From positions 9,934,001 through 9,998,000 of the forward strand of contig OX387201.1 in the NCBI GenBank assembly GCA_947561715.1: a stretch of 64,000 nt of DNA, in the 5' to 3' direction. Every line of letters begins with the position of its first letter. Positions within the stretch are counted from its first letter, which is position 1. Under the pieces are notes generated by a model. The model saw nothing but the letters and a program-made list of their open reading frames with translations. It had not been told where the DNA came from and did not search any database. Made by a program: the position numbers and the translations under genes. Origin of the DNA: Ascidia mentula. Taxonomy: Eukaryota > Chordata > Ascidiacea > Phlebobranchia > Ascidiidae. Shown piece after piece: positions 35,142-47,400 of this stretch.

Positions 35142-36119
35142 ATGGCGTTCATAATGACATTGTTGATTTTTGGTTTCTTCAGTTTCACAAAATGCCAAAT
35201 TTGTAAGTACAGTGGTAAACTCTGAAGCTTAGCATAACAATTTACAATTTTTAGAGCCGTCAAAAACTGTACTTTGTGCTTAAAGATTGTGACCCACCGA
35301 AGGCACACAATCCATGCGCATCACCGTGCAGTTCCACATGCACCAACCCATCACCTATATGTGCCGCTGTTTGTGATCCGAGATGCGTCTGTCCATCTGA
35401 ATTGGTAGAACGTTCTTCAAATGACGCAACTTGTGTTCTGCCTTCTACTTGTCCAGGCAAGTACTTCTTGTTCTGTTGGGAGATTTGTATGACAAAAAAA
35501 ACTGATTCCAAAAAGACGGTGGCAAGTGCAAAACTTGCAACCACTAGGTTTTCTGCAAGGCTAACACATTGCAGATAATTTACAAACAGAAGTAAAAACT
35601 GTTTTAAAAATACATTGATAACATGAGGAAACCAACTCAACCAGAGATATATTATCTTGCAGGAGTTGGGTGCCCAAATAATGGCAGCGTTTTTAACTGC
35701 TTGGTGGCGCCGTGTGCCAACAGCATCTGTCCCGGTATCCCTTCAGCTATATGTCTTGACGATTATTGCAATGGGTGCAAGGCCAGGCACTTCTTTAAAG
35801 GAGAGGAAGTGACTGAAAAATGTAGGTGTTTGCAACACTGTCTCAATGGCGATGGTTTTTGTCACAAAATTAAGCAAATTCATTAACAAACTGCTACAAT
35901 CGTCATCAACAAATATTTTGGTAGCCGCCGAAAGACGACTACTGCATGTTTACCTATTTGCAACATCTTCAATAGACATCTGAAACTAATTTTGTTATGG
36001 CTCAAGTGTTGCTAACATGATTACTTGGCTTTATCTTAATAGGTAGAGGAACCATGACGACTGGAACGAATCTACTGCTAATTGTACTGAACATCATTGT
36101 TTATTGTATCTTGTTTTAA
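35142..36119 (+). CDS. Short TIL-family surface protein (paralogue 3)
   Basis: Four exons: 35,142-35,202, 35,286-35,456, 35,663-35,821 and 36,043-36,119. They give 155 residues. Exon 1 is a signal peptide (MAFIMTLLIFGFFSFTKC). Exon 2 codes a TIL domain with ten Cys (start CDPPKAHNPCASPCSSTC). Exon 3 codes the companion module with AICLDDYCNGC. Exon 4 codes a hydrophobic C-terminus (NLLLIVLNIIVYCILF) with no basic stop-transfer residues after it. This suits a GPI-anchor signal better than a membrane anchor. Phases are all 1, as in the neighbours. The intron after exon 2 needs a GC donor (CCAG|GCAAGT). The gene is more diverged than paralogues 1 and 2 and has lost two TIL exons or never had them. 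Confidence 0.83.
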
Positions 36120-38499
36120 ATACATGCGAAATGTTTTATAACTTCTTTACCCGCTTTCTGGCTTTCAATCTAATTAACCAAACATATCCCATAAGACACA
36201 AGAGGGAGGTGCGCGCGATTTATTCGCAAACCCAGGCGAACACAATCATTATCATCAGCACTGGCGAAAATATCTTTGGTATCGGTTTGTGTTGCTTTGG
36301 GCGCCGAAAGACAAAAAGGAAACGGTCGTCCGAAAATAAGGGAGGGGTGAGCGAACAAAAACACAACCTTCTGGGTGGGACGTCGCGGCGTTACGCGCTC
36401 GCACGATCACACAAGGAAACACGCACACGTACACACGAAAAAACGAACGGACAGTTGGGTTTACTTCTGGGTACATTAACAACGGTCACACGGACGGAAT
36501 CTTTCTCGTCCGCATCTTGATTCGACTCAGTTTCGGATGTAGAAAAAGAAAAGGGGCGACAGAAAAAATGACAGATGTGAAACAGAAACACGCGCAAAAA
36601 CACAAACGTCGTGGCCCACTTTTTGAGGTAGCGCGGAAAGTAAGGATTTAAAGGCGCCATTCATGCGGTATGGGATGCCACCGGGCCGGCGTGGAATAAC
36701 AATGCAGAATTTGAGGTATCATGTGCAGGGAGCGATAAGATAATTAAGCGCTTGCGGCAAGCGCGAAGGGCTGATTGGACACGCGATATATTCACACAGG
36801 GTGGGGGACAAACGCAAAAGTAATAGGCGATGTGCATGAACCTGAGTTAAGAGTCAAGCGTACAGCATCGAAGGCCGGGAAGATACTGTGCAGAGATAGA
36901 CGTAACTGAGGTTTGGGGATCGGGAGCTAGATGTTGTGGAACCGGCTGGAATCATGTTGACGAAATAGAAAGGTATCAAACTTTTTTGGTCCCGGTTTTT
37001 ACGACATGTGAAAAAAACGGCAAATAAAAAAATGCAAAAAGCGACGAAATTTAACCGGCAACGGCATTAATGTAGGTTAGACCCAATGAAGACGTTGAGG
37101 CTTTAGTCACAGGCGATGGGCGGAGGCAAAGCAACCGGTTGAACATTAGGGCACAGGTTTTTCCGTTGAAGAAACGCAGACCGTTGGGAATTAAAAAGCA
37201 TTTAGCCAGAGCAAAAAAAATCGATTTGTTGCCAAAACAGGGTCGGCACAAGGCGTTATGAGGCTACGACGCAAACAGATTTACAAACCAAGGGCACAAC
37301 GGGGCTGGAATAGGGTATTCAGCCACACGGAAGCTGAAAAAGGCGGCAATCAAACAAATTCGCAAAGCAATCCGCCCGCGATATTGGATAGAAAAGTACG
37401 TCGTCCACATCCCAAGTCTCGATACAACACTTTGACGGAAAAGATATTGGCGACAAAAATACACACACACTTATTTATAACACACAGAAATGGACACACG
37501 CACACATAAGATATTCAGTACATCGCTGAGATGGGCTACGGCTATACAGCTCAAGCATAATTATCCACGCAGGAGCAAATCTACCAACAAAGACAGGCGT
37601 CACACCGCGCAATCTGCAGAGATATATATGTATATTTACACGTTGAATAAGAGTCCCGCGTCGCGAAAACACAAAAGGAAGTTATTTTATCGATCGCAGA
37701 TGATATCTTGCACAAGCTTATGGACCCCTGAGTATGTAAGCGGCGATAACAAGAAACAGCCAGCGATGCGCACTTATGAGTCGCCACTGCCGGCGACAGA
37801 AGCGAGCAAAAAGTGGGAAAAATCGTGCTTGTGACGACCTCTGCCAATAATGTTGTATGTGAAGAAGTGGCTGCACACAGTACGGGCTCCTTTACCTGAA
37901 GAATATACGCGAAAAGACGCGAGTCTGAACACTTGGTTCGGCTCATAAATACGCTGTACACAAAAACATATAGACACGCTGCATCGATGAGTTTCGTCGT
38001 CGTCATGTGAGAACGATTGTCATTCCATGTTTTAACGCAGAGGAACATAACGCCTTTTGCGATTGTGGCGGACGCTGTCGCTGTTACACAGAATGAATAC
38101 CCGCCTCTAAGCATAAAGTGCGCCAAATAGCAAGCGCATGGGAAGGCTTTATGGGTGAAAAGGTGGTGGCGAGAGGCTCCGTTGGGAGTTGAAAGCGAGG
38201 CACATGTCGGCGGAGATAGAGGTAGAAGTTTTGCTGTCACAGTATTTGCAGCCGTTTTACACGGACACGCCCGTTAGAGGGAGACGCCGCAAGTATGCTT
38301 TAGGAGGTACGAGCGCTATGCTGCTATGGCTACTGTTGCTGTCAGTTTGCTGGCGAACATGTTGTGAGTATCAGGGTTGCATATAAAACGGCAAAACTAC
38401 ACACAGGTTTTTTCGCTGTCAGTTTGTAGCGGATCCATGGAAACTTTGTCGTAGTGGAGTCATGCGTCGCAATAGCACTTTCGACCTCACTTAAGCGTT
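36120..38499 (-). other. Probable long 3' UTR of NR6A, or intergenic
   Basis: No coding features are recognised here. The sequence is less AT-rich than the regions to the left and has many CpGs. A minus-strand AATAAA at 36,219-36,224 could end the NR6A transcript 2.3 kb past its stop codon. Vertebrate NR6A1 transcripts also have long 3' UTRs, but this placement is inference. Confidence 0.3.
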
Positions 38500-41400
38500 T
38501 TAAGTCGACTCAGACGTGCTGTCACGACTACTACGGCCGTGACTTGAAGATGGAGAGCCAGTCACCACCATCTGTCCACTAGAGGCCGTCGACGTGGTCG
38601 ATGGTGGTCCAATCGATCCGCTACTGCCGTGGTGGAGCCCCAGAGCTCCGTGCTCGTGCTGTCGGTGAGTCAGATCAAGCATTGTGACAGCGGCGGCCAT
38701 TTTATCATCTTCGCGAAGGGCTGTGAGACGCTGAGCTTGCGGGGGTGACGAGGTGGGCGACGGTGGAGGCGATGAGCCTTCCAGGTCACGCTGAGCCGCT
38801 GCAAGTTGAGTCGATTGCACCTTTTGCAGTTTGCATGTGTGCAGAATTGCCTGAAGAGAGGAAGAAAGGGTTTAGGCGGCTAAGTATTTACAAGGCAATG
38901 TTTTTCAAATTGCATGTAGCTGATTATAATCAATCACAAAATAATTCGTTCCTGTCTATTCCCATTATTCCGGTTTGCCAACAACAAATATAACACGCGG
39001 AACAAGCTGATTTTCAGCAGTCTACATCCTTCGTTTTTGCCTACTCATTGTCACTGGGTTGCCCTCCTGGCGTAAGTAATCTGCGGTCATATCTTGGTTC
39101 CTGCACCAACAATGGCCCGGGCGTGCTGGAAATTACCTTGAAAAGAAGAGGCAACTTGGCTACGTCGGTGTTGAGCATTTTGCCGGCCACGAAGCGAATC
39201 TCAGGCAAGCACAGCATAAGGTCACGGAAGCGTTGAGCTCCGTTCGCTGCAGCACTGCCGTTCATACCCCGTTGATCGACCGAGCGTTCAAGGGCTCGCA
39301 TCTCAGTGTACCGCTGGCAGGCGTACCAGTAGCGCTTGTTGATGTCCTCCACACGCTCAACCTCTTCCAGACCTTTGATATCTGCGAGAAAATAAACGTA
39401 ATGACTTGCGCACTTTGTTTCGTGGAGAAAGCGTCACTGGCTCTGCGTGGATTGCGATAAGAACAACAAAGAGTAGGGCAATGGCTAAAAACTGTTGCAC
39501 GAACTTTTGATATTTGCTATTGTCAGGAACGACGCTTCCTCCGTTAATGAACAGCAATATCGTGCTGGGGCTTGGGATTGCACATGCTGTTTCTAACATT
39601 CTTTGACGCGACTTATTAACTTTCGTGGTAGTTAATGCGTTCGCAAGAACACGAACATAGCCTGATGCAAATTATCGAAGGCTCAAAGGGTATACCAATA
39701 TTACGGACCGACTAGCTTGCATTGTTATGTAGTCTATGTTTTAAAATGGGGAGAAGCAAACGTTACCGAAATGTAACCGCACACTAAAGTTCACCCAAAT
39801 ATGGGTGATGCGATATACGAATCGCATCACGGGGCCAGTCACTAATTTCGGAGTAAAAGTGCACCTGTGATATGACTACACAAGGCAACCGCCCAAGTTC
39901 GCTCACGTCACGCCCCGTGACGTCTACTTAATCTTCAACTACAGCACAACGTTGGCAGAAAAGCATAGATAAATTTAAACCGACCTTTTCAATTTCGTTT
40001 AATTTTGCTTAAACGGGGGCCGGGTAAGCCCACGGCGGACTCCCTTCGCCGAAACAATGAGTCGGCAGGCATTGGGCAATGCACGAGTGCATGTCAGGAG
40101 TCAGAGGGGCGCGACGCGTGGCCGCGCAAGGCCAGAGCACATCTTGGCCGAGGTCCCGCCTGTCGCAGCATGAATTTTAACTTCTAGGAAGCGTGGCCGC
40201 GTCACAAATCGACAGCTTCTTTCTTGATTATAATCGGCCTCCGCAGACCCGTCCGGTTTCCAAGAAGTGCGTTTCCGTATGCGACGCGCAACCGAATATG
40301 GTGGCGATGTTATAATAGTAGTCGGGCTGGAACTTGAGCGCAGAGGAAAGGTGGCGGATCGCGTTTTTACATTGAAAACATAATTTTAGCTACATCACGA
40401 AAGACGGTGCAACCCGATGTACATGTGGGTTTGGGTATGACCACCCTTATCGCTGGACACTAAGAGGACCGGCGATTAACGAACATAGACATCACGTATA
40501 GGTCAACAATTGGCATTTGCTACTTTCAAAGAAAGCACAACTGATTGTGAAGTATCAAATTTTTGTGAATTACGAATGTCCTACTGTACATGCGCCCTGA
40601 ATACCAATTCTGGATGCATTGAAATTCAAGATGTCATGACCTTTTTGAGCCAACTCAACGGGTAATTAAAAAGTAAGCTAACGCCTGAGATGGTCATTGT
40701 ACCATCGTTTGCACGTGATCTAATCGTTTCGAAACGTCTGGTAATGAGATGACGTGACAAATGAATATATCGTTATCACCCAGAAGAGACTGGGGTGGGG
40801 CAGATCGTGAGCTACGTGGCCGACATCAGATTGTCAGCAATGACGAAGCATTGTTTGGCTGTTGTCTTGGCCTTTGCCTTTGCTCTTAAAACTGAAATTA
40901 AATGCAACGGAAACGAAACCGCGCCAAGCGATGCCAGGTCCGACTCGAAAGAGTTTACGACAAAATTTATGCTAAACCACAAGTTGTTCGCAGTAAATTG
41001 GGTCAGAACAAGGTAGGTGTCACTAAAAGAGCAGTTCGTTGCCGATCAGCAGGCCTTGTAACACTGCTGACGTACAGTGGTAGTTCCGGAAAAAGCGCAT
41101 GTTGCCGTTTGGCAATGCAACAAACAACAGCGCATTATTGTGTAAAGGACAGTGAGTCACCGGTTTTCCCTCTTGCGGAACCGAACGCCTCTGACAACAG
41201 TAATAGGCTTTAGATTTCAAACCCTTTCTGCCTTTGCCCTCGCGTATAGGGTGTGATTCGGTGTGTGTGTGGACGACTGACTAATGCCGTCACGGGTCAA
41301 ATGGCTTACACAGGAAGACACAGCCACGGGAGGCGCAAGCTTACCTTGGTTGAGAAAGTTGATGACTTTCATGATGACGTATTCCTCCTTATCGATGCGC

Positions 41401-44400
41401 AGGTGAGAGAACTTCTGGTAAAGATAGGTCATTCTCTCCAGGATCTCCATCTCGTAATCAGTAAACCTGTGAAATGAACGGTCGTTACATAACGCGATGA
41501 GTCGCATAGTTGAATGTATCACCAGTAATTTAAAGTAAACAAAGTCTCTGACGCGAACTAGCATTTGTAAATCCACGTTGATGATAACGCAGAACGATGA
41601 GTAGTTGTGTTAAAATCCAACTAAGTTTCTTTAAAGCTCCTTGCTTCACGTGGCGCAACGTTTTCGTTAACATTCAAAAAATAAACGTATGCAACTCCAC
41701 ACAGGCTATAACAGCGTATCAACATCCTTAAATGAAGGACTGGAGCATGTAACTAATATCCCTTAAATTAATTAACACTGTTGGGTGCCCACTTCTATGG
41801 CTGTAATACCATCCCCGGCCGTATTTCGGTGTCCAGCGGACGTTTGTGTCCAACGCAATCAAGTATAGTGGTGGCTACACAACGCAATGTGCAAGATTAA
41901 TGACATCCGCTGCGGAGTTACCTAAAACCAAGCTCATGAAAACGGGAGCGTGGAAGCAGTGGACCATCGCTCAAGCGATCCACACGCTGTGGAAGGAGTG
42001 ACAATGGCGTTTCCCGGTGCGCGGGAAACCGCGTGTCATCTGTAATGAGGTTTTCGCACACGCTTTGGAAGTTTCCCCCATGGCAGCGAGCCATTGCACA
42101 TCCGCACTTTAACCGTTACGAACGCGAAGACCGGGAACTCGTGCAAGGTTAAGCATGCGAGGAAGAGCAGGCGAAAGTCATTGAAAATCGCAAGTTCCGC
42201 GTTCATTGTTTTTCAACCTCGTGGCACGGCAAGGAGGTCTGGTGCACCACGGGTTCGTGAATGTGCAAATAGACAGTGGCGTTTCCGTAACTCATTTAAC
42301 TTGCCAGTGCGCCATGAGCATTAAGTTTCTTGCGTGATCCGACCGTTGTGTTACGGCTCTTGTTTGACCTCAGCAACAACTTTATACTTGGGTTTTGTCG
42401 TGAAAACACCACATGGACTTTCGTTATTTTGGATTCTTTTGTTCGTTAAAAACCATCGCCACTCACCGTGAAAGCTCCTCGCTGTCCGGAATATATCTTG
42501 ATGTGATGTCCGCCAAATCGCCGAAAAGTTGTTCTTCGTGAACGCACAATGCGGCCAGCAAAATGATCTCTGCCCATGTAGTGCTCAGCAGCGTTGTGTG
42601 ATCTGCATGTGGAAAAACGAGTTTAAATCGTGAAAGGGTAAATCGGAAATTGATGTACACGTGTGGCAATTTTTATTTTGACATGGATGACTGCAACACA
42701 TTCGAACAGCATACACATATTTACAGTAGCAATTCACACTTTTTAGAGATGTAAAACTTTTTGACAAATTTAAACTTTTTCGGACATTTTTGCTCAATCC
42801 AAAAATATGACTGATACGGCCTCCCAAATATCTCAAACCGGTATTTATTAAGATTTTGGGCAAATGACCTCGAAATCCAACACTAAATCCTAACGTTAAT
42901 TTAAACTATTATTACGTGTCGCAGTTCGGCCATTGTATCTCTTGTTCACGTGAACGTGATCTACTGCATGTAAACGCAGTCGAAGGCGTTAACTAATCGC
43001 CCGCTTTGGAAATGACTAATTAGCAACTGTCAGTCGGCGCCAGGTTGAGTGCACCACACGAAAACACGCAATGTATATTCAAAACCAATAAAAGAGTGGA
43101 ACTGGGTGCAAAGCGGAGGTGGTGGTAACTCCGAGGCCGTTGGAAAGTTCAGAACCGTTTGCGCGATTTGAACCGGTTTAAACCGGTTATGGATATTATG
43201 GATGTTTGAATGACTTAGCGATCACCTTCATCCACCAGTGAATTGCAGTTGCAAACTATGATGGAAAATGGCAACACGAGACAGGAGAGAAAATGCCACT
43301 CTTCGCCGGAGATGGCTTCAAATAATGGTTGTTTGTGAATTTGCATGCAAACGGCGCGAATGCCATCGGGAAGTTTGCGACCAAACCGCATTGAGAATAT
43401 TTATGTTTGGAAACGCTTGTGTTATCATCTGCCAAAAATAACCAAAACCGAAATACAACACTACCCTTTCTGCCCATCCCATGCTGCTGGAACGGAAAAA
43501 TGGCTCCCCCCACGTTTCGGAAACAGTTTCTATCAATTGTTACGAAGCGCATTTTTGGGAAACCTAAAGGAAAGAGCGGAGTCGGATCGCATGGCACCTA
43601 CAGTGGAGTTTTGAGACCGTTGGTCGCCACATGAGACATGCATAAAAAAAACACTCGCAAATCTATCGCGCGACTCGCCTTTGATGGAGATACTGTCGAA
43701 AAACGGCAGCTTTTTGATCCAAACTATTTGTCGGTAGAGCATTTCATCGGCGACCTTGCAGAGAAAACCAAAGAGTTGACCCTGAAAACGACAACATGAT
43801 GTTGATTTGATTTGTAAGATTTTGAATATTAGCAAATAAAACAAGACGACATTTTACAAAAAATGCTGTGATTAACAAAAAGAAGAAAAAATGCTTTCGA
43901 TATAGTCTTGCCTTTGAAATTGGCCCCTCTTTGGGCAGCTGATCAACGTTAATTGAAGACAGGGCCTCAATGTCTTCAGCCATCACGAGTTGTTCAACCA
44001 GATTGCCGCTGGTAAGTTCAGATGTATGTTCGGGTGATCGATCCCTTCAAAAAGGAAATAAAAGTAAGAAAATTTCATGTCACTATTCCAAGAACTATGG
44101 AATAATTCTTTCACAAATACGATCAGAGTTTGTAACACACGAATTACTACGATTGGAAAGGTTTTGTTCGTGAATAATGATAGTTATTTTATCAAACTAT
44201 TGCAGCCGTCAACATTTCCATTTACAATCCGTGAGTTACAAACTCTGAAAACAAATCAACATCAAGTTGTCGTTTTCATGGTCAACTCTTTGTTTTTTTT
44301 GAAATAAAGACTTTGAATATTAGCAAATAAAGCAAGTCGACATATAACAAAAAATGCTGTGATTAACAAAAATTGAAGACGTCAATCTTTCCATTACAAT

Positions 44401-47400
44401 CGAAAGCGAAAACATACCGCACGCAGTTGGTCATGATTATTAGAGGCGTTACGTTTAGCGAAAAAAAAACACAAGAGCAGCTGACGACAAGAAGGACTCG
44501 TTATCGGTAGGAAGTCAATGTGACAGGTCCAGTCCAACATCCTGTGGTCAGCTCATAACAAGCCAACCACCCATGTTACACCGACCTTTAATTACACAGA
44601 AACGGCGTTTTTAGTCAACAAACAGTTTCTTTTCTGGGTACACGAATGCGGTCGTTGCAACGAGCCCGGTTTTAAAAGATTGGCGTGCGCTAAAAAGGAT
44701 TTGGGAACTTACTTGGCCGTTTGGCTTTGTTGCATTGTATATTGACTCAGATGTGGAGGTAGTTGATACCCAGCCATTGCAGGGTAGTAAGAGTTGTCTC
44801 TGCGCAAAGTATAAAATAATGTTAGGAAGCGAAACACGGTAAAACATTGCGTTGTGCCGGCCAAACAAACAAATGAACGATACCTAATTTGCAAAATAAA
44901 ATATGGCGTTGGGTGCGAGTCACTGTCTTTTGAATGCTGGGGCGGCATTTTATTCTGGCTCAAATGTGAGATACGTGTTTGTGTGGCGCGAAAAGGTCCA
45001 TTAGGGTCGCAGCAAATGGCAGAGAAAATGTCAATGAAAAATCAGTCTAACGACCGGTATTATCACAACTCAGACTTCCTCAAGGTTGCAAACAACCACA
45101 GCGACATGCATTTGGTTTTAATGCACGGTAATGGGAGTTATTTCAACAAAATCGTTTATTTTTGAAGCAGTAGAGGCTCCTTACGGCCTTAAACTTGGCC
45201 TTATATTATCTAAACAACAGGAACTCTTTTCCGCGTATGTAAGCCTACCTTAACTGAATGCCGGGAGGCATTGGGGGCACGAACTGCGACTGAGCTGTAG
45301 CACCTCCAAGCAAGTTGCGCGCAGCCATTGGGGAGGCATTCGGTCCGCGGAAGCCGTTCATCATCGGGGACGACGCCGTACTCGCGTTAATCGCGTTTGC
45401 CGCGTTTTGATTCACAGAGCCCTGGGGTAGGTAGGGGAGAAAACCAGGATGGTTGCCGTGAGTGAGGGATGGGAAGGGATTGTTGGAGTGGTCCATGTTC
45501 ATTGCCATCTGCTGCTGGTGTTGTTGCTGTTGTTGCTTCTCCTCGTCTTCGAAATCTTTGCCCGAAAGTATTCGCTCGATCTCCTCATCCGATATCTGCG
45601 TTTGGGAAGATGAGCGGTAATCAAGCGGGGTTCTTCTTTGGGAAACGCGCGGGTGCAAATATTTCCATGCCACACACCACTTACTCACACACCACCACCA
45701 TATGTAAGTACTATTTCAACGACCGGAGTAAATACGGCTACCCGCGAGTAGGTGGTTTCTATGACGAGGCTTTGGCAAATTGCAATAAAAAAAGCGCGAA
45801 AAAAATCCATAACGTTAAAACAACAGTGTCCAGCGTGGGTTACAAGAGCCCACGCATCCCGCATGCCGCGTAACTGTCACACCGGCTGGGCCGTTCGTTT
45901 TTTTTTGAGTTGCGTCGCTTATGGCAGTGGATTGCGCGAAATTGGATACGGCCGCTCGTGAGATGAGAAACTAAGCGCTGGACGTGCACGGTTGCCCTAC
46001 GACTGCTACGCAAGACCCGTAAGCTCACGCAGCCACTTCCTGTCGAACCGGCAAGGCTGCTTCGTAATTAAGACAAAGGCCAAACGGCGACGTTTGCTAC
46101 AGCGGATGCGATGCGTTTGCTTGAGGTATCACAAACAGTAGTTTGAGGAAGACGGTAATATACACTTTGGTGACCAAAACGGACAACAACGTACATCATT
46201 ATTAATAGCCCTTTTTTAGTACATTTTATAAGAAGCCCTTTTTCAGTGTTGGTTCTGGGAGACGGGCCACTGCCTGTAAGCAATCGGGAAGTAGTGCAAG
46301 GAAGTTACAACGGCGCGTTACACCATACGGTCAACACAGCCCACATTTTCAAAGCTGCCCCGTTTGAACCGCGTCTACCTCAAACCGAAATAGAAACCAA
46401 AAAACGTTATATAGGGAAACGAAGCGAAATTGCACCAACGAGGAGACGAATCTCCGGATGAAGTTGAGACCATTGGCGCTGGAATTTCCATTGTAACATC
46501 CGACAGTCATCCAAAGCCATATGCGAGGCTTTGTCCAACGAAATAGGCAATAAATTCCATTTACCTGGACAGGGCCAATGCTTTTGTTTCTTCCACCAGG
46601 CATTCCATCTTCGCGGATCGCTGTGAAAATGCACAATGGGACAAGGTTAGTTTCAAAGTGTTTGATCACGCCACAAAAACAATATAACGAGTGTGTCGCA
46701 TTACAAGCGAGAAAATCACAACTGCTAAAGACACAAAGGCTGGGAATTCTTCAGTGGTGGTATTTGATTAACAAGAATTTGTAACAGTAAGCCTTAAAAG
46801 CAAACAATGGAGTCCATGATCAGTTTTACCGACCACGGCCGACATACTTCTTTAAACTTGGCAAGGAAGAAAAGTGATTCAATAATTGTGTGTATAACGC
46901 GCTAATACACCACGAATACGTCCATGGACTAACCTTTGCGATTCATTCCCATTTGCAAGCACTTGAGCAAGCGACAAAACTGACATCGGTTGCGTTGTTT
47001 TCGCGACATGACACAGTTTTTGCTCCGCGTACATCTGTACACGCGCTTGTTGCATATACTCCGCTTGAAGAAACCCTTGCAGCCTTCACAAGATATGATG
47101 CCGTAGTGAAGGCCCGTGGCCTTGTCGCCGCAGATCAGGCAGCTCTTCACCTCTTTGCCGTCCTCTGTAATAATAATAAAGGAACGGGTTAAACATCCAT
47201 GAGAAAAACACACTAACTTGCATTAAACAATATTTCCTGGTATGGGAGAGTAATGGTGTGGAAATATATTAGAAACGTTATTTAATGTTGATTCGCGTTA
47301 CAATGTGTCGTACGCAAAATTGCTTGGTTTGGCGCGATTTCGGTCATTCCAGTCGAGTAATTTGCAAGTCATTTGGGCGGAAAATGTCACAACGGCAAGC

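Noticed and set aside
40839-41016. Signal-peptide-like frame starting [16 protein letters not shown] in an NR6A intron
   Set aside because: It is short, has no partner exon or Cys pattern, and the hydrophobic run could be chance.
45500-45540. Possible unstable CAG/CTG repeat
   Set aside because: This is a short interrupted Gln-rich tract (QQQQQHQQQ) inside a confirmed NR6A exon, an ordinary feature of transcription-factor hinges.
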